DNA of 64,000 nucleotides from Nocardia sp. CDC159 (GTDB lineage Bacteria; Actinomycetota; Actinomycetes; Mycobacteriales; Mycobacteriaceae), in the NCBI RefSeq assembly GCF_023740735.1, contig NZ_JAMRXH010000018.1, forward strand, positions 1 through 64,000. The letters are read 5' to 3'. The position numbers and the translations under genes were made by a program. The notes beneath the pieces are model-generated. The model worked only from the letters and a program-made list of their open reading frames with translations. It was not told the origin of the DNA and did not search any database. Of this stretch, positions 23,239 to 32,001 are shown piece after piece (the first letter of the stretch is position 1; each line of letters starts with the position of its first letter).

Positions 23239-24018
23239 CTACAGGCGTTCCAGCACGCCGCGCAACAGCTTGCCCAGTCGCGGTGCGGCGGCATGGCCCT
23301 CGGCGAGCACCTCGGCATGCGACAGGTGCGCGCCGGTGACGCCCGCGGCGAGGTTGGTGACCAGCGAGATGCCGAGGACCCGCGCCCCGGCCGCGCGGCA
23401 GGCGATGGCCTCGAGCACGGTCGACATGCCGACCAGATCCGCGCCCAGCGTGCCGAGCATGCGGATCTCGGCGGGGGTCTCGTACTGCGGACCGGTCAGG
23501 CCCGCGTAGACGCCCTCGGCCAGGCCCGGGTCGACTTCCTTTGCGACCTTGCGCAATTCGGGGTCCCAGGCGTCGACCAGGTCGACGAAGGTGGCGCCGG
23601 CCAGTGGGGTGCGGCCGGTCAGATTGAGGTGATCGCTGATCAGCACCGGATCGCCCACGCGCAGTCCGGAGCGGATGCCGCCCGCGGCATTGGTCAGCAG
23701 CACGATCTCGGCGCCGGCCGCGATCGCCGAGCGCACGCCGTGCACGACCTGCGCGGGCTCGTAGCCCTCGTAGAGGTGCTGGCGACCCATCATCAGCAGT
23801 ACCGGTGCGTCGTTGACCTGCACCGAGTGCACCGTGCCCTGATGGCCCTGCGCCGTCGGCGCGCCGAAGCCGGGCAGGTCGGCCATCGGGATCGACGCCG
23901 AGGGGTTGCCAATCTCGGCGGCCGCCTCCTGCCAGCCCGATCCGAGCACCACCGCGATCCGGTGGCGCGACACTCCCGTATGTTCGGCGATCGCCTCGGC
24001 GGCCTGTTCGGCAGACAT
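23239..24018 (-). CDS. punA: Purine nucleoside phosphorylase
   Basis: A 259-residue trimeric-type enzyme that splits inosine and guanosine with phosphate. LGSGW near the start, GRQHLYEGY, LTNAAGGI and GVYAGLTGPQYETPAE are diagnostic; VTNLAAG binds the base. Start ATG 24018 is chosen over GTG 24027 because TATCGT (24031-24026) ends seven bases before it, a leaderless arrangement in which the GTG would fall inside the -10 box. It is also named deoD in mycobacteria. Divergent from rnz. Confidence 0.9.
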   Translation of the reverse strand: MSAEQAAEAIAEHTGVSRHRIAVVLGSGWQEAAAEIGNPSASIPMADLPGFGAPTAQGHQGTVHSVQVNDAPVLLMMGRQHLYEGYEPAQVVHGVRSAIAAGAEIVLLTNAAGGIRSGLRVGDPVLISDHLNLTGRTPLAGATFVDLVDAWDPELRKVAKEVDPGLAEGVYAGLTGPQYETPAEIRMLGTLGADLVGMSTVLEAIACRAAGARVLGISLVTNLAAGVTGAHLSHAEVLAEGHAAAPRLGKLLRGVLERL

Positions 24019-24147
24019 GTGGCTCACGATAGTCCCGCCGCCGCCGGGTCGCTCGACGCAGGTGTCGGGGGCGTCCGGTCATGACTCCTACTCGCCGCCG
24101 TGGGATTCGAGCAGCGCCGGATGCCCTGATCGGGGCAGGATGGGGCC

Positions 24148-25056
24148 GTGCGTGAACTCGTCGTGCTGGGGACGGCCAGCCAGGTGCCGACTCGGCAGCG
24201 GAACCACAATGGGTATCTGCTGCGCTGGGACCGCGAGGGGCTGCTGTTCGATCCGGGGGAGGGGACGCAGCGGCAGATGCAGTTCGCGGGGGTGTCGGCG
24301 ACCGGCATCACGCGAATCTGCTTGACGCACTTCCATGGTGATCACTGCCTGGGGCTGCCCGGGGTGCTGGCCCGGTTGCATCTGGATCAGGTGCCGCATC
24401 CGGTGGACGTCTGCTATCCGGGGTCGGGGCAGGCGTTCTTCGAGCGGCTGCGCGATGTGGTGCCGTGGTTTCCGGGGCTGCGCGAGCGGCCGATCGCGGG
24501 CGCCGGGGCCGTGGACCTGCCCGATGCGCCGTTCACGCTCGAGACCGTGCGGTTGTCGCATCGGATCGACACCTTCGGCTATCGGCTGACCGAACCGGAC
24601 GGTCGGCGGATGCTGCCGGATCGGCTGGCCGCCTTCGGCATCGCCGGGCCGGATATCGGGCGCTTGCAGCGGGAGGGTTCGCTGCGGCTGCCCGATGGGC
24701 GGGTGGTGGATCTGGCGGAGGTGTCGGCCGTGCGACGCGGCCAGCGGTTCGCCTTCGTGATGGATACCCGGATGTGTTCGGGCGTGGAGGAATTGGCGCA
24801 GGACGCGGACATGCTCGTGATCGAGGCGACCTTCCTCGACGCCGACGCCGCCCTCGCGCACGAGTTCGGGCATTTGACCGCCGCCGAGGCCGCGAAGGTG
24901 GCCGCGGCCGCCGGGGTGCGCACGCTGGTGCTCACGCACTTCTCGCAGCGCTACGGTGAGCTGGACGGCCATCGCGCGGAGGCCGCGAAGTACTTCGACG
25001 GCGAGCTCGTGGTGGCCGAGGATCTGCAGCGCGTACCGCTCCCTACTCGTCGGTAA
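24148..25056 (+). CDS. rnz: Ribonuclease Z
   Basis: A 302-residue metallo-beta-lactamase-fold endonuclease that trims the 3' end of tRNA precursors. The zinc motif HFHGDHCLGLPG, the FAFVMDT segment with its metal-binding Asp, and the C-terminal HFSQRY histidine are all present. Start GTG 24148 is preceded by CAGGAT with six bases between, a probable leaderless start. Confidence 0.9.
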   Translation: MRELVVLGTASQVPTRQRNHNGYLLRWDREGLLFDPGEGTQRQMQFAGVSATGITRICLTHFHGDHCLGLPGVLARLHLDQVPHPVDVCYPGSGQAFFERLRDVVPWFPGLRERPIAGAGAVDLPDAPFTLETVRLSHRIDTFGYRLTEPDGRRMLPDRLAAFGIAGPDIGRLQREGSLRLPDGRVVDLAEVSAVRRGQRFAFVMDTRMCSGVEELAQDADMLVIEATFLDADAALAHEFGHLTAAEAAKVAAAAGVRTLVLTHFSQRYGELDGHRAEAAKYFDGELVVAEDLQRVPLPTRR

Positions 25057-25078
25057 CTTCGTCGTATATCCTCAGCGC

Positions 25079-25780
25079 ATGCCGTATTTGGAACGTGACG
25101 GGGACGTGTTCGTGCTCTACCTCGGTAACGAGGGGCAGACGGACAACGAGAACCGCTTCCATCCCGACTGGATCGACGCCTTCCACGGGTTGCTGGACGA
25201 GGTCGAGGCGTCGGAGGGTCCGGCGGCCCTGGTTACCGTGGCGACCGGCAAGTTCTACAGCAACGGCCTGGACACCGACTGGCTGTTCGCCAACTTCGAT
25301 CGCAACTGCTGGTATCTGGACCGGGTGCATTCGCTCTACACCCGGCTGCTGACCTTCCCGATGGCCACCGTCGCCGCGGTGAACGGGCACGCCTTCGGTG
25401 CGGGTGCGATGCTGGCCACCTCGCACGACTTCCGGGTGATGCGCGCCGACCGCGGCTTCTGGTGCCTGCCCGAGGTGCATCTGGGCATGCCGTTCACGGT
25501 CGCGATGAACGCGCTGGTCACCGGGCGGCTGGCCAATCAGGTCGCGGTGGAGGCGATGACCACCGGTCGTCGCTACAGCGCCGATGACGCCATCGCGGCG
25601 GGCATCGTCGACGCCAAGGCCGACGCCGACAAGGTGCTCGCGACGGCGATCGAGCGGGCCGCCGGATTGGCCGGAAACCGCAAGCCGAACCTGCCGGTGA
25701 TCAAGAAGGCCCTGCACGGACGCACTCTCGAGGGTCTGGCCGTCGAGACCACGCCGGAGAATCTGAAGTTCGCGCCCTGA
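25079..25780 (+). CDS. Enoyl-CoA hydratase/isomerase family protein
   Basis: A 233-residue crotonase-fold protein. GKFYSNGLDTDWL gives the first oxyanion-hole region, VNGHAFGAGAMLATSHDFRV the second, and LPEVHLGMPFT follows as usual. The substrate cannot be read from the sequence; hydratase or dienoyl-CoA isomerase are both possible. TATCCT (25067-25072) lies six bases before ATG 25079, so translation is probably leaderless and independent of rnz, which ends 22 bases upstream. Confidence 0.85.
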   Translation: MPYLERDGDVFVLYLGNEGQTDNENRFHPDWIDAFHGLLDEVEASEGPAALVTVATGKFYSNGLDTDWLFANFDRNCWYLDRVHSLYTRLLTFPMATVAAVNGHAFGAGAMLATSHDFRVMRADRGFWCLPEVHLGMPFTVAMNALVTGRLANQVAVEAMTTGRRYSADDAIAAGIVDAKADADKVLATAIERAAGLAGNRKPNLPVIKKALHGRTLEGLAVETTPENLKFAP

Positions 25781-25825
25781 TAACCCGATAGGCGGTACGG
25801 CGGCCACAGTGCAACACTGTGTGCC

Positions 25826-27079
25826 ATGCCACGCAACGGCGAGGACCGGGTTCGGGAGCAGTCGGGTGCGCGGGCGGATGAGGTCGCGCCCGCGGACCCG
25901 GCGGTGACCGCTGCCGCCGACGCCGCAATCGGCAGGGCCACCGGCGAGTTGATCGCGCTGTCGCATGCGATCCACGCCGAGCCCGAACTCGCCTTCGCCG
26001 AAACCCGCAGTGTGGCAAAGACACTGGCGCCCCTGCGAGATCGCGGCTTCGAAATCGAGCGGCCCGTGGCCGATCTGGACACCGCCTTCGTCGCGACCTA
26101 TGGCAGCGGCGACCTCGTGGTGGGAATCTGCGCCGAGTACGACGCGTTGCCCGAGATCGGTCATGCCTGCGGGCACAACATCATCGCCGCGTCGGCGGTG
26201 GGCGCCGCGCTGGGCTTGGCCGAGGTGGCCGATGTGTGCGGAATCACGGTCAAGGTTTTCGGCACACCGGCCGAGGAGAGCGGCGGTGGCAAGGTGCTGA
26301 TGCTCGAGCGCGGCGTATTCGACGGTCTGGCGATGGCGATGATGGTCCATCCGGGGCCCTACGACATCGTCGGCGCCCGCTCGCTCGCCCTGGCCGATCT
26401 GTCGGTCGTCTTCCGCGGCCGCGAGGCGCATGCCAGCGCCGCGCCCGAACAGGGGCGAAACGCCGGTGATGCGGTGACCGTCGCGCAGGTTGCTCTAGGC
26501 TTGCTGCGTCAACATCTCCGCCCCGGGCAGCAACTCCACGGTATAGTCAGTTCGGGCGGCGTAGCCCCCAACATAGTGCCCGGACATGCGGAACTGCTGT
26601 ACTACCTACGGGCAGTCGACTCCGCATCCCTCGACGATCTGATGCGACGGGCATCGGCCTGTTTCGAGGCGGGAGCACTGGCGACCGGATGCACCCACGA
26701 AATCCGGACGCTCGCGCCCACATATACCGAGCTCACGCCCGATCCGGGGCTACTGTGGGCTTATCGCGAGCAGATCGTCGGAATGGGGCGCGTACCGCTC
26801 GCGCCGGAGTTGGAGGCGGCCCGGCCACTCGGGAGCACCGATATGGGCAACGTCACCAACGTCATTCCGGGCATCCACCCGGTTATCGGCATCGACGCCG
26901 GGGGCGCGGTGACACATCAGCCGGAGTTCGCGGCGGCCTGTGTGACGCCCTCGGCGGATACGGCCCTGATAGATGGGGCTACGGCTTTGGCGCGTACCGC
27001 GATACAGATAGCGGGCGATCAATTTCATAGGGCCAGGTTGTTGGAGCGCGGCATTCAGCGACAGGAGGAGATTCGGTGA
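25826..27079 (+). CDS. amiB1: M20 family amidohydrolase, AbgB/AmiB1-like
   Basis: A 417-residue zinc peptidase-fold amidohydrolase. HAEPELAFAE, the metal-binding CAEYDALPEIGHACGHN, the catalytic PAEESGGGK and a dimerisation domain can be followed in order. The group includes aminobenzoyl-glutamate and N-acyl amino acid hydrolases. Gene pairing with the next M20 gene matches Rv3306c-Rv3305c. It overlaps the next gene by four bases (GTGA). Confidence 0.88.
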   Translation: MPRNGEDRVREQSGARADEVAPADPAVTAAADAAIGRATGELIALSHAIHAEPELAFAETRSVAKTLAPLRDRGFEIERPVADLDTAFVATYGSGDLVVGICAEYDALPEIGHACGHNIIAASAVGAALGLAEVADVCGITVKVFGTPAEESGGGKVLMLERGVFDGLAMAMMVHPGPYDIVGARSLALADLSVVFRGREAHASAAPEQGRNAGDAVTVAQVALGLLRQHLRPGQQLHGIVSSGGVAPNIVPGHAELLYYLRAVDSASLDDLMRRASACFEAGALATGCTHEIRTLAPTYTELTPDPGLLWAYREQIVGMGRVPLAPELEAARPLGSTDMGNVTNVIPGIHPVIGIDAGGAVTHQPEFAAACVTPSADTALIDGATALARTAIQIAGDQFHRARLLERGIQRQEEIR

Positions 27080-28332
27080 GCACAAGCGGGGGTTCCGCCG
27101 CTGGCGTGGCGGACCCGGAGGAGGCGGCGACTTCGGAGGGCTCCGGAGGCTACGCGGCGGCCGACATCGTCGACACGGGCCGGAAGGCCGTCGACGCGTG
27201 GCTGCGCGAGCACTCGGAGGATCTGATCGGGTGGCGGCGGCACATTCACGCCAACCCCGAACTCTCCCGGACCGAATTCGCCACGACCGAGTTCATCGAG
27301 AGCTGGCTGGTCAAGGCCGGTCTCGAGCCGCGGAAGCTGCCCACCGGAACCGGCCTCATCTGCGATATCGGCCCCGACGGGCCGCGCATCGGCCTGCGCG
27401 CCGATATGGATGCGCTGCCGCTGCAGGAGTACACCGGCCTGCCGTTCGCCTCCGCCGTGCCCGGCGTGTCGCACGCCTGCGGGCACGATGCCCACACCGC
27501 GGTGCTGCTGGGCACGGCCATGGCACTGGCGGAGGTGCCCGAGTTGCCGGTCGGTGTGCGGCTGGTGTTCCAGCACGCCGAGGAGGTCATGCCGGGCGGC
27601 GCGATCGATATGGTCGCGGCCGGGGCGATGGAAGGTGTGTCGCGGATGTTCGCGCTGCACTGCGATCCCCGGCTCGAGGTCGGCCGGGTCGGCGTGCGGG
27701 TCGGGGCCATCACCTCGGCCGCCGACACCGTGGAGCTGGTGCTGGACTCGCCCGGCGGGCACACCTCGCGACCGCATCTGACCAGCGATCTGGTCTACGC
27801 GATCGGCACGGTGATCACGGGTCTGCCCGGCATGCTCAGCCGCCGCATCGATCCGCGTACCAGCACTGTCATGGTCTGGGGCGCGGTGTCGGCGGGCAAG
27901 GCGCCCAATGCGATTCCGCAGACCGGCATGCTGACCGGTACCGTGCGCACCGGCGATCACGCCACCTGGTCGCTGCTCGAGCCGATGGTGCGCGAGATCG
28001 TCGACGGGCTGCTCGCGCCGACCGGTGTGCGATACCAGCTGAACTACAAGCGCGGCGTGCCGCCGGTGGTCAACGAGGAGCAGGCCACCCGGATGTTCGA
28101 GAACGCGATCCGCACCCTGGGTCCGGACGCGCTGGCCGACACCCCGCAGTCGGGCGGCGGCGAGGACTTCTCCTGGTATCTGGAGGAGGTGCCGGGGGCG
28201 ATGGCGCGGTTGGGCGTGTGGTCGGGCACCGGACCGCAGCTGGATCTGCATCAGCCGACGTTCGATATCGACGAGCGGGCGCTCGCGGTCGGCGTGCGGG
28301 TGATGACGAATCTGGTGCTGCAGCGGCACTGA
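27076..28332 (+). CDS. amiA1: M20 family amidohydrolase, AmiA1-like
   Basis: A 418-residue paralogue of the preceding protein: HIHANPELSRTE, GLRADMDALP, HACGHDAHTA and QHAEEVMPGG mark the metal site, and QSGGGEDFSWYLEEVPG the C-terminal ligand region. This is the hippurate hydrolase/N-acyl-L-amino acid amidohydrolase subgroup. Start GTG 27076 overlaps the upstream stop, with GGAGGAG just before it. The two probably form one transcript ended by the terminator at 28341. Confidence 0.88.
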   Translation: MSTSGGSAAGVADPEEAATSEGSGGYAAADIVDTGRKAVDAWLREHSEDLIGWRRHIHANPELSRTEFATTEFIESWLVKAGLEPRKLPTGTGLICDIGPDGPRIGLRADMDALPLQEYTGLPFASAVPGVSHACGHDAHTAVLLGTAMALAEVPELPVGVRLVFQHAEEVMPGGAIDMVAAGAMEGVSRMFALHCDPRLEVGRVGVRVGAITSAADTVELVLDSPGGHTSRPHLTSDLVYAIGTVITGLPGMLSRRIDPRTSTVMVWGAVSAGKAPNAIPQTGMLTGTVRTGDHATWSLLEPMVREIVDGLLAPTGVRYQLNYKRGVPPVVNEEQATRMFENAIRTLGPDALADTPQSGGGEDFSWYLEEVPGAMARLGVWSGTGPQLDLHQPTFDIDERALAVGVRVMTNLVLQRH

Positions 28333-28340
28333 GTCCAATG

Positions 28341-28366
28341 AAAGGCCCCCGGTCACGGGGGCCTTT
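28341..28366. terminator. Bidirectional intrinsic terminator
   Basis: Eleven-base arms AAAGGCCCCCG and CGGGGGCCTTT around GTCA, flanked by A and T residues, between convergent genes. Confidence 0.9.
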
Positions 28367-28370
28367 TCGG

Positions 28371-28853
28371 TTACATCAGGCCGAACGTTCCCGGCCCCAC
28401 GTTGCGACTGTTACGGGTGCGCAGGGCATGGGTGTATTCCGCTGGAGCCCCGGCCTTTTCGGCGGCATCGGCGATCACGCCCAGATAGCGCGCCGAGGGC
28501 AGGCCGCCCTCGTAGGCGTCCAGTACGTAGAGCCAGGCCAGCACCGGTTCGGTGCCCGTCCCCGGATTCGGGGTGACGCGTAGCCGAATCTTCTTGTGGA
28601 TGCCGAAGTCCGACCCCTCCCAGCGGTCCAGACTCATCTCGTCCTCTGCCGAGACGTCGTAGAGCACCACGAACACGCGCTCGCCGGGTTCCTCGACCAC
28701 GGTGGCCAGCGGGCCCTCCCAGCCGATGTCGTCGCCGGCGAAGGTCAGGCGCCAACCCTCCAGCCAGCCGGTCCCGTACACGGGAGAGTGCGGACAGCGC
28801 TTGAGCATCTGCTCGGGATCCATATTGGACCCATAGGCGGCGTATATCGGCAC
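28371..28853 (-). CDS. Gamma-glutamylcyclotransferase-fold protein (Rv3304-like)
   Basis: A 160-residue protein of the GGCT-like fold: the N-terminal YAAYGSNM substrate loop, WRLTFAG, and the LDRWEGSDFG region with a candidate catalytic acidic residue. Members act on gamma-glutamyl amines, but the substrate here is unknown. Start GTG 28853 has TACCCT six bases upstream, a leaderless pattern. The same position next to lpdA and amiA1 is occupied by Rv3304 in M. tuberculosis. Confidence 0.8.
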   Translation of the reverse strand: MPIYAAYGSNMDPEQMLKRCPHSPVYGTGWLEGWRLTFAGDDIGWEGPLATVVEEPGERVFVVLYDVSAEDEMSLDRWEGSDFGIHKKIRLRVTPNPGTGTEPVLAWLYVLDAYEGGLPSARYLGVIADAAEKAGAPAEYTHALRTRNSRNVGPGTFGLM

Positions 28854-29068
28854 TCAGCAAGGGTATCGAATGGTGACGCGATAGATCCCCATCCCACTGT
28901 GTTCGGTTGTATCGCCCGCCGGGACGCGGGTTCGCGGCGGCCCGGGACGCGTACCCGCCGGATTTGCCGTCGGTAAGCGGTGATGCGGTCGAACCGGCGC
29001 GGAGCTGGACCGATAACGTTGAGAAGTACCGGAGATCCCGGTTGCACAGTTCGACAGCGGAGGGACAC

Positions 29069-30472
29069 ATGACCCGCATTGCGATCATCGGGGGCGGCCC
29101 CGCCGGCTATGAAGCGGCGTTGGTGGCGGCCCAGCACGGAGCGACGGTCACGGTGATCGATCGCGACGGCATCGGTGGAGCATGCGTGCTGTGGGACTGC
29201 GTCCCGTCCAAGACCTTCATCGCGTCCACCGGTGTGCGCACCGATCTGCGCCGCGCCCGCGACCTGGGCATCACGCTGCATCCGGCGCAGGCGAAGGTGC
29301 GGTTGTCGGAGGTCAACTCCCGGGTCAAGATGCTGGCGCAGGCGCAGTCCTCCGATATTCGGTCCAAACTGCAGGCCGCCGGGGTCGCCGTGCTCAACGG
29401 GCACGGCGAGCTGATCGACCAGATTCCGGGCCTGGCCACCCATCTGGTGCGGGCGACGCTGGGCGACGGCACCGAGCGGGTACTCGAGGCCGATGTCGTG
29501 CTGATCTCGACCGGCGCCAGCCCGCGGGTGCTGCCCGGCGCGGAGCCCGACGGCGAGCGGATCCTGAACTGGCGTCAGCTCTACGACCTCAAGGAGCTGC
29601 CGGAGACGCTGGTGGTGGTCGGTTCCGGTGTCACCGGCGCCGAATTCGTCTCGGCCTATACCGAGATGGGCGTCAAGGTGAAGGTCGTCTCCAGCCGCGA
29701 CCGCATCATGCCCGGTGAGGATGCCGACGCCGCCCTGGTGCTCGAGGACGCCCTGACCGAGCGCGGCGTGGAACTGGTCAAGCAGGCCCGCGCCGACGCG
29801 GTCGAGCGCACGGCCGAGGGCATCGTGGTCAAGCTGGCCGACGGCCGCGCGGTGACCGGTTCGCATGTGCTGATGACGGTCGGCTCGACGCCCAACACCC
29901 AGAACCTCGGCCTGGAGCGGATCGGGATCCAGCTCGACAAGGGTGGTTACCTGCGCGTGGACCGGGTGTCGCGGACCCCGGTGCCGGGCATCTACGCGGC
30001 CGGTGACTGTACCGGCGTGCTGCCGCTGGCCTCGGTGGCCGCCATGCAGGGCCGGATCGCGATGTATCACGCGCTGGGCGAGGGTGTGCAGCCGATCCGC
30101 CTCAAGACCGTCGCCTCCGCGGTGTTCACCCGGCCCGAGATCGCGACCGTCGGGGTGAGCCAGACCGCGATCGATAACGGCGAGGTGCCCGCCCGCACGG
30201 TCATGCTGCCGCTGAACACCAATCCGCGGGCCAAGATGTCGGGCCTGCGCCGCGGCTTCGTGAAGATCTTCTGCCGCCCGGCCACCGGCGTGGTGATCGG
30301 CGGCGTGGTGGTCGCGCCGATCGCCTCCGAGCTGATCCTGCCCATCGCGATGGCGGTGCAGAACAATCTGACGGTCAACGATCTGGCGCAGACCTTCTCG
30401 GTGTATCCGTCGCTGTCCGGATCGATCACCGAGGCGGCCCGCCAGCTCATGCGCCACGACGACCTGGGCTGA
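29069..30472 (+). CDS. lpdA: LpdA-type NAD(P)H quinone reductase
   Basis: A 467-residue flavoprotein disulphide reductase. GGGPAGYEA (8-16) binds FAD, VVVGSGVTGAEFVSAY binds NAD(P), and IYAAGDCTG is the second FAD site. The C-terminal SVYPSLSGS lacks the His-Glu pair of true lipoamide dehydrogenases, matching Rv3303c, which reduces quinones. Unlike Rv3303c as I recall it, C39 and C44 form a complete C-x4-C redox pair. Start ATG 29069 has GGAGGG upstream, in place of the longer open frame. Confidence 0.88.
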   Translation: MTRIAIIGGGPAGYEAALVAAQHGATVTVIDRDGIGGACVLWDCVPSKTFIASTGVRTDLRRARDLGITLHPAQAKVRLSEVNSRVKMLAQAQSSDIRSKLQAAGVAVLNGHGELIDQIPGLATHLVRATLGDGTERVLEADVVLISTGASPRVLPGAEPDGERILNWRQLYDLKELPETLVVVGSGVTGAEFVSAYTEMGVKVKVVSSRDRIMPGEDADAALVLEDALTERGVELVKQARADAVERTAEGIVVKLADGRAVTGSHVLMTVGSTPNTQNLGLERIGIQLDKGGYLRVDRVSRTPVPGIYAAGDCTGVLPLASVAAMQGRIAMYHALGEGVQPIRLKTVASAVFTRPEIATVGVSQTAIDNGEVPARTVMLPLNTNPRAKMSGLRRGFVKIFCRPATGVVIGGVVVAPIASELILPIAMAVQNNLTVNDLAQTFSVYPSLSGSITEAARQLMRHDDLG

Positions 30473-30693
30473 TATCGCCCCTGGTATCGCGGGCTTGACA
30501 ATGCGAGAGGTCCTGTGTGGGTTGGTGTTTACGTCCGTGTTGCCTGAATGTTGTACGTGTGGTTCACTTCCCGCAGAGATGCGTGTGATGGTCGGTTGGT
30601 AGATTTCACGTGTGCGGGGGGAGAGTGTCTTTCCCGAACCGGAAATCCGCGAACGGCCCCCGGGCCGAGGGCAAGGTGCGGACCGGGCATCCG
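30473..30693. other. Intergenic region upstream of the PQ-rich secreted protein
   Basis: A stretch without a convincing gene. It contains TTGACA at 30493-30498 without a matching -10 box and several GT-rich tracts. No riboswitch fold was recognised by eye. Confidence 0.4.
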
Positions 30694-30777
30694 ATGAGGG
30701 ACAACAGCAGAGCGGGCGGCTCCACCACCACCCAGACGACGGCCGCCGCTCTCGGGAAAGGGATTGACGAGCAGTGA
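30694..30777 (+). CDS. Possible 27-residue leader peptide
   Basis: ATG 30694 opens a short frame (MRDNSRAGGSTTTQ) whose TGA overlaps the GTG start of the secreted protein as GTGA. Translational coupling would explain the weak ribosome site of that gene. The leader itself lacks a good ribosome site, so this is tentative. Confidence 0.3.
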   Translation: MRDNSRAGGSTTTQTTAAALGKGIDEQ

Positions 30778-31928
30778 AACATCGTAAGCCGAGTCGGGTG
30801 CAGCGAGCGATGGCCACGACGTCGTTGCCTCTGGCCACCGCGGCCGCCGTCGCGACCATCCTGTCCGCACCGGCCAACGCCGTTCCCGGAGATCAGGCGC
30901 CGGTGCCGACCACACCGGCCTCGCCCCAGGACGCCGCGCCGTCGGATCAGAACACCCAGCAGCAGAACAACGGCCAGCAGGCCACCCCGCAGCAGGGGAA
31001 CACCCAGCAGAGCAATCCGCAGCAGGGCGACTGCGTACCCACGCCGGAGCGGCCGTGCGCCCCGCAGCAGGGCCCGACCACGCCGTCGCAGCCCGGCGTC
31101 ACCCCGCAGCAGCCGGGTGTGACGACCCCGCAGTCGCCGAATCCCTCGACGCCGCAGCAGCCGGGTGTGACCACGCCGCAGCAGCCGGGCACCACCAACC
31201 CCGACAGCCCGCAGATGGCCGGTCCGCAGCAGCCGGGTGTGACCGCGCCGCGCGTCGCGCCGCTGCCGGTGCCGGGGCAGAACAACCAGACCCCCCCGCC
31301 GCAGGCGGCCCCGGAGCAGAACAACCAGCAGGAGCTGAAGCCGGGTCAGCAGCCGGAGCAGGGCACCGCGCCCACCCGGCCGCAGCAGCCGCAGAGTGGC
31401 GGCAACAGCGACAACCTGACCGGCAACCAGGGCACCCAGCAGCAGGAGCCGCGCTGGAATTCGCCACGCCTGCAGCAGGCCCCGGCCGCGCCGGTCGTTC
31501 CGATGACCGGTCCGCGCACCGAGATCGGCGCCAATGTCGACGGCGGTGCGGTGCTGCCCGGCTTCGTGGCCAACACCCGCCACTTCAGCAACCTCGACGG
31601 CTACGTCGGGACCATCGGTTATCGCACGCCGACCGGGTCCGGTGACGCGGGTGCGTCGCTGGAGTTCGTGGAGCCCAACAAGATCAAGGTCACCTACTAC
31701 ACGCACGTTCCCGATCGCGAGGACGTCAAGGGTGAGACCTATGTCGACACCACCCAGGCCAATGCGGCCAAGGCGGCGGTGGAGGGCTGGATCCGGCAGC
31801 AGCCCGGTGGCGCCGCGGCGCTGGAGGCGGCCGCCCGAATTGGTAGGCTTCCGGAGGGCGAGATCGCTCCGGCACAGCTGAATGTCGCTGGCGTCACCAC
31901 GCAGTGGGGTGGCGACGTTCAGTACTGA
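30774..31928 (+). CDS. Secreted proline/glutamine-rich protein
   Basis: A 384-residue exported protein. A basic start, a hydrophobic core (LPLATAAAVATILSAPANA) and cleavage after ANA near residue 36 form a signal peptide. Residues about 45-230 are a disordered region of PQQ and PQQPGVT repeats. The last 150 residues form a folded domain (GPRTEIGANVDGGAVLPGF, then KIKVTYYTHVPDRE) that I cannot assign. Likely a cell-wall or surface protein. Start GTG 30774 fits the signal peptide. Confidence 0.7.
   Translation: MKHRKPSRVQRAMATTSLPLATAAAVATILSAPANAVPGDQAPVPTTPASPQDAAPSDQNTQQQNNGQQATPQQGNTQQSNPQQGDCVPTPERPCAPQQGPTTPSQPGVTPQQPGVTTPQSPNPSTPQQPGVTTPQQPGTTNPDSPQMAGPQQPGVTAPRVAPLPVPGQNNQTPPPQAAPEQNNQQELKPGQQPEQGTAPTRPQQPQSGGNSDNLTGNQGTQQQEPRWNSPRLQQAPAAPVVPMTGPRTEIGANVDGGAVLPGFVANTRHFSNLDGYVGTIGYRTPTGSGDAGASLEFVEPNKIKVTYYTHVPDREDVKGETYVDTTQANAAKAAVEGWIRQQPGGAAALEAAARIGRLPEGEIAPAQLNVAGVTTQWGGDVQY
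31104..31243 (+). repeat. PQQPGVT-coding repeats
   Basis: The 20-base unit CCGCAGCAGCCGGGTGTGAC occurs at 31104, 31152 and 31224, with a diverged copy near 31176, inside the secreted-protein gene. Length variation between strains would be expected. Confidence 0.75.
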
Positions 31929-31945
31929 CACAGACTGAGTTAGCA

Positions 31946-31978
31946 ACGCGTGGGGCGGTCGGTGACCGCCCCACGCGT
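31946..31978 (+). terminator. Strong stem-loop terminator
   Basis: Perfect 15-base arms ACGCGTGGGGCGGTC and GACCGCCCCACGCGT with a three-base loop, between two genes on the same strand, followed by GTGT. Confidence 0.8.
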
Positions 31979-32001
31979 GTGTCATGGGGAAGGGACGGGT
32001 G

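Noticed and set aside
30493..30498. TTGACA as a promoter for the secreted protein
   Set aside because: No acceptable -10 box at 16-19 bases and the gene starts about 275 bases later.
28745..30877. Leftward open frame of 710 codons
   Set aside because: Antisense to lpdA, which has complete FAD and NAD motifs.
31100..31250. CRISPR-like periodic repeats
   Set aside because: The periodicity is coding (PQQPGVT units in frame), without unique spacers or palindromic repeats.
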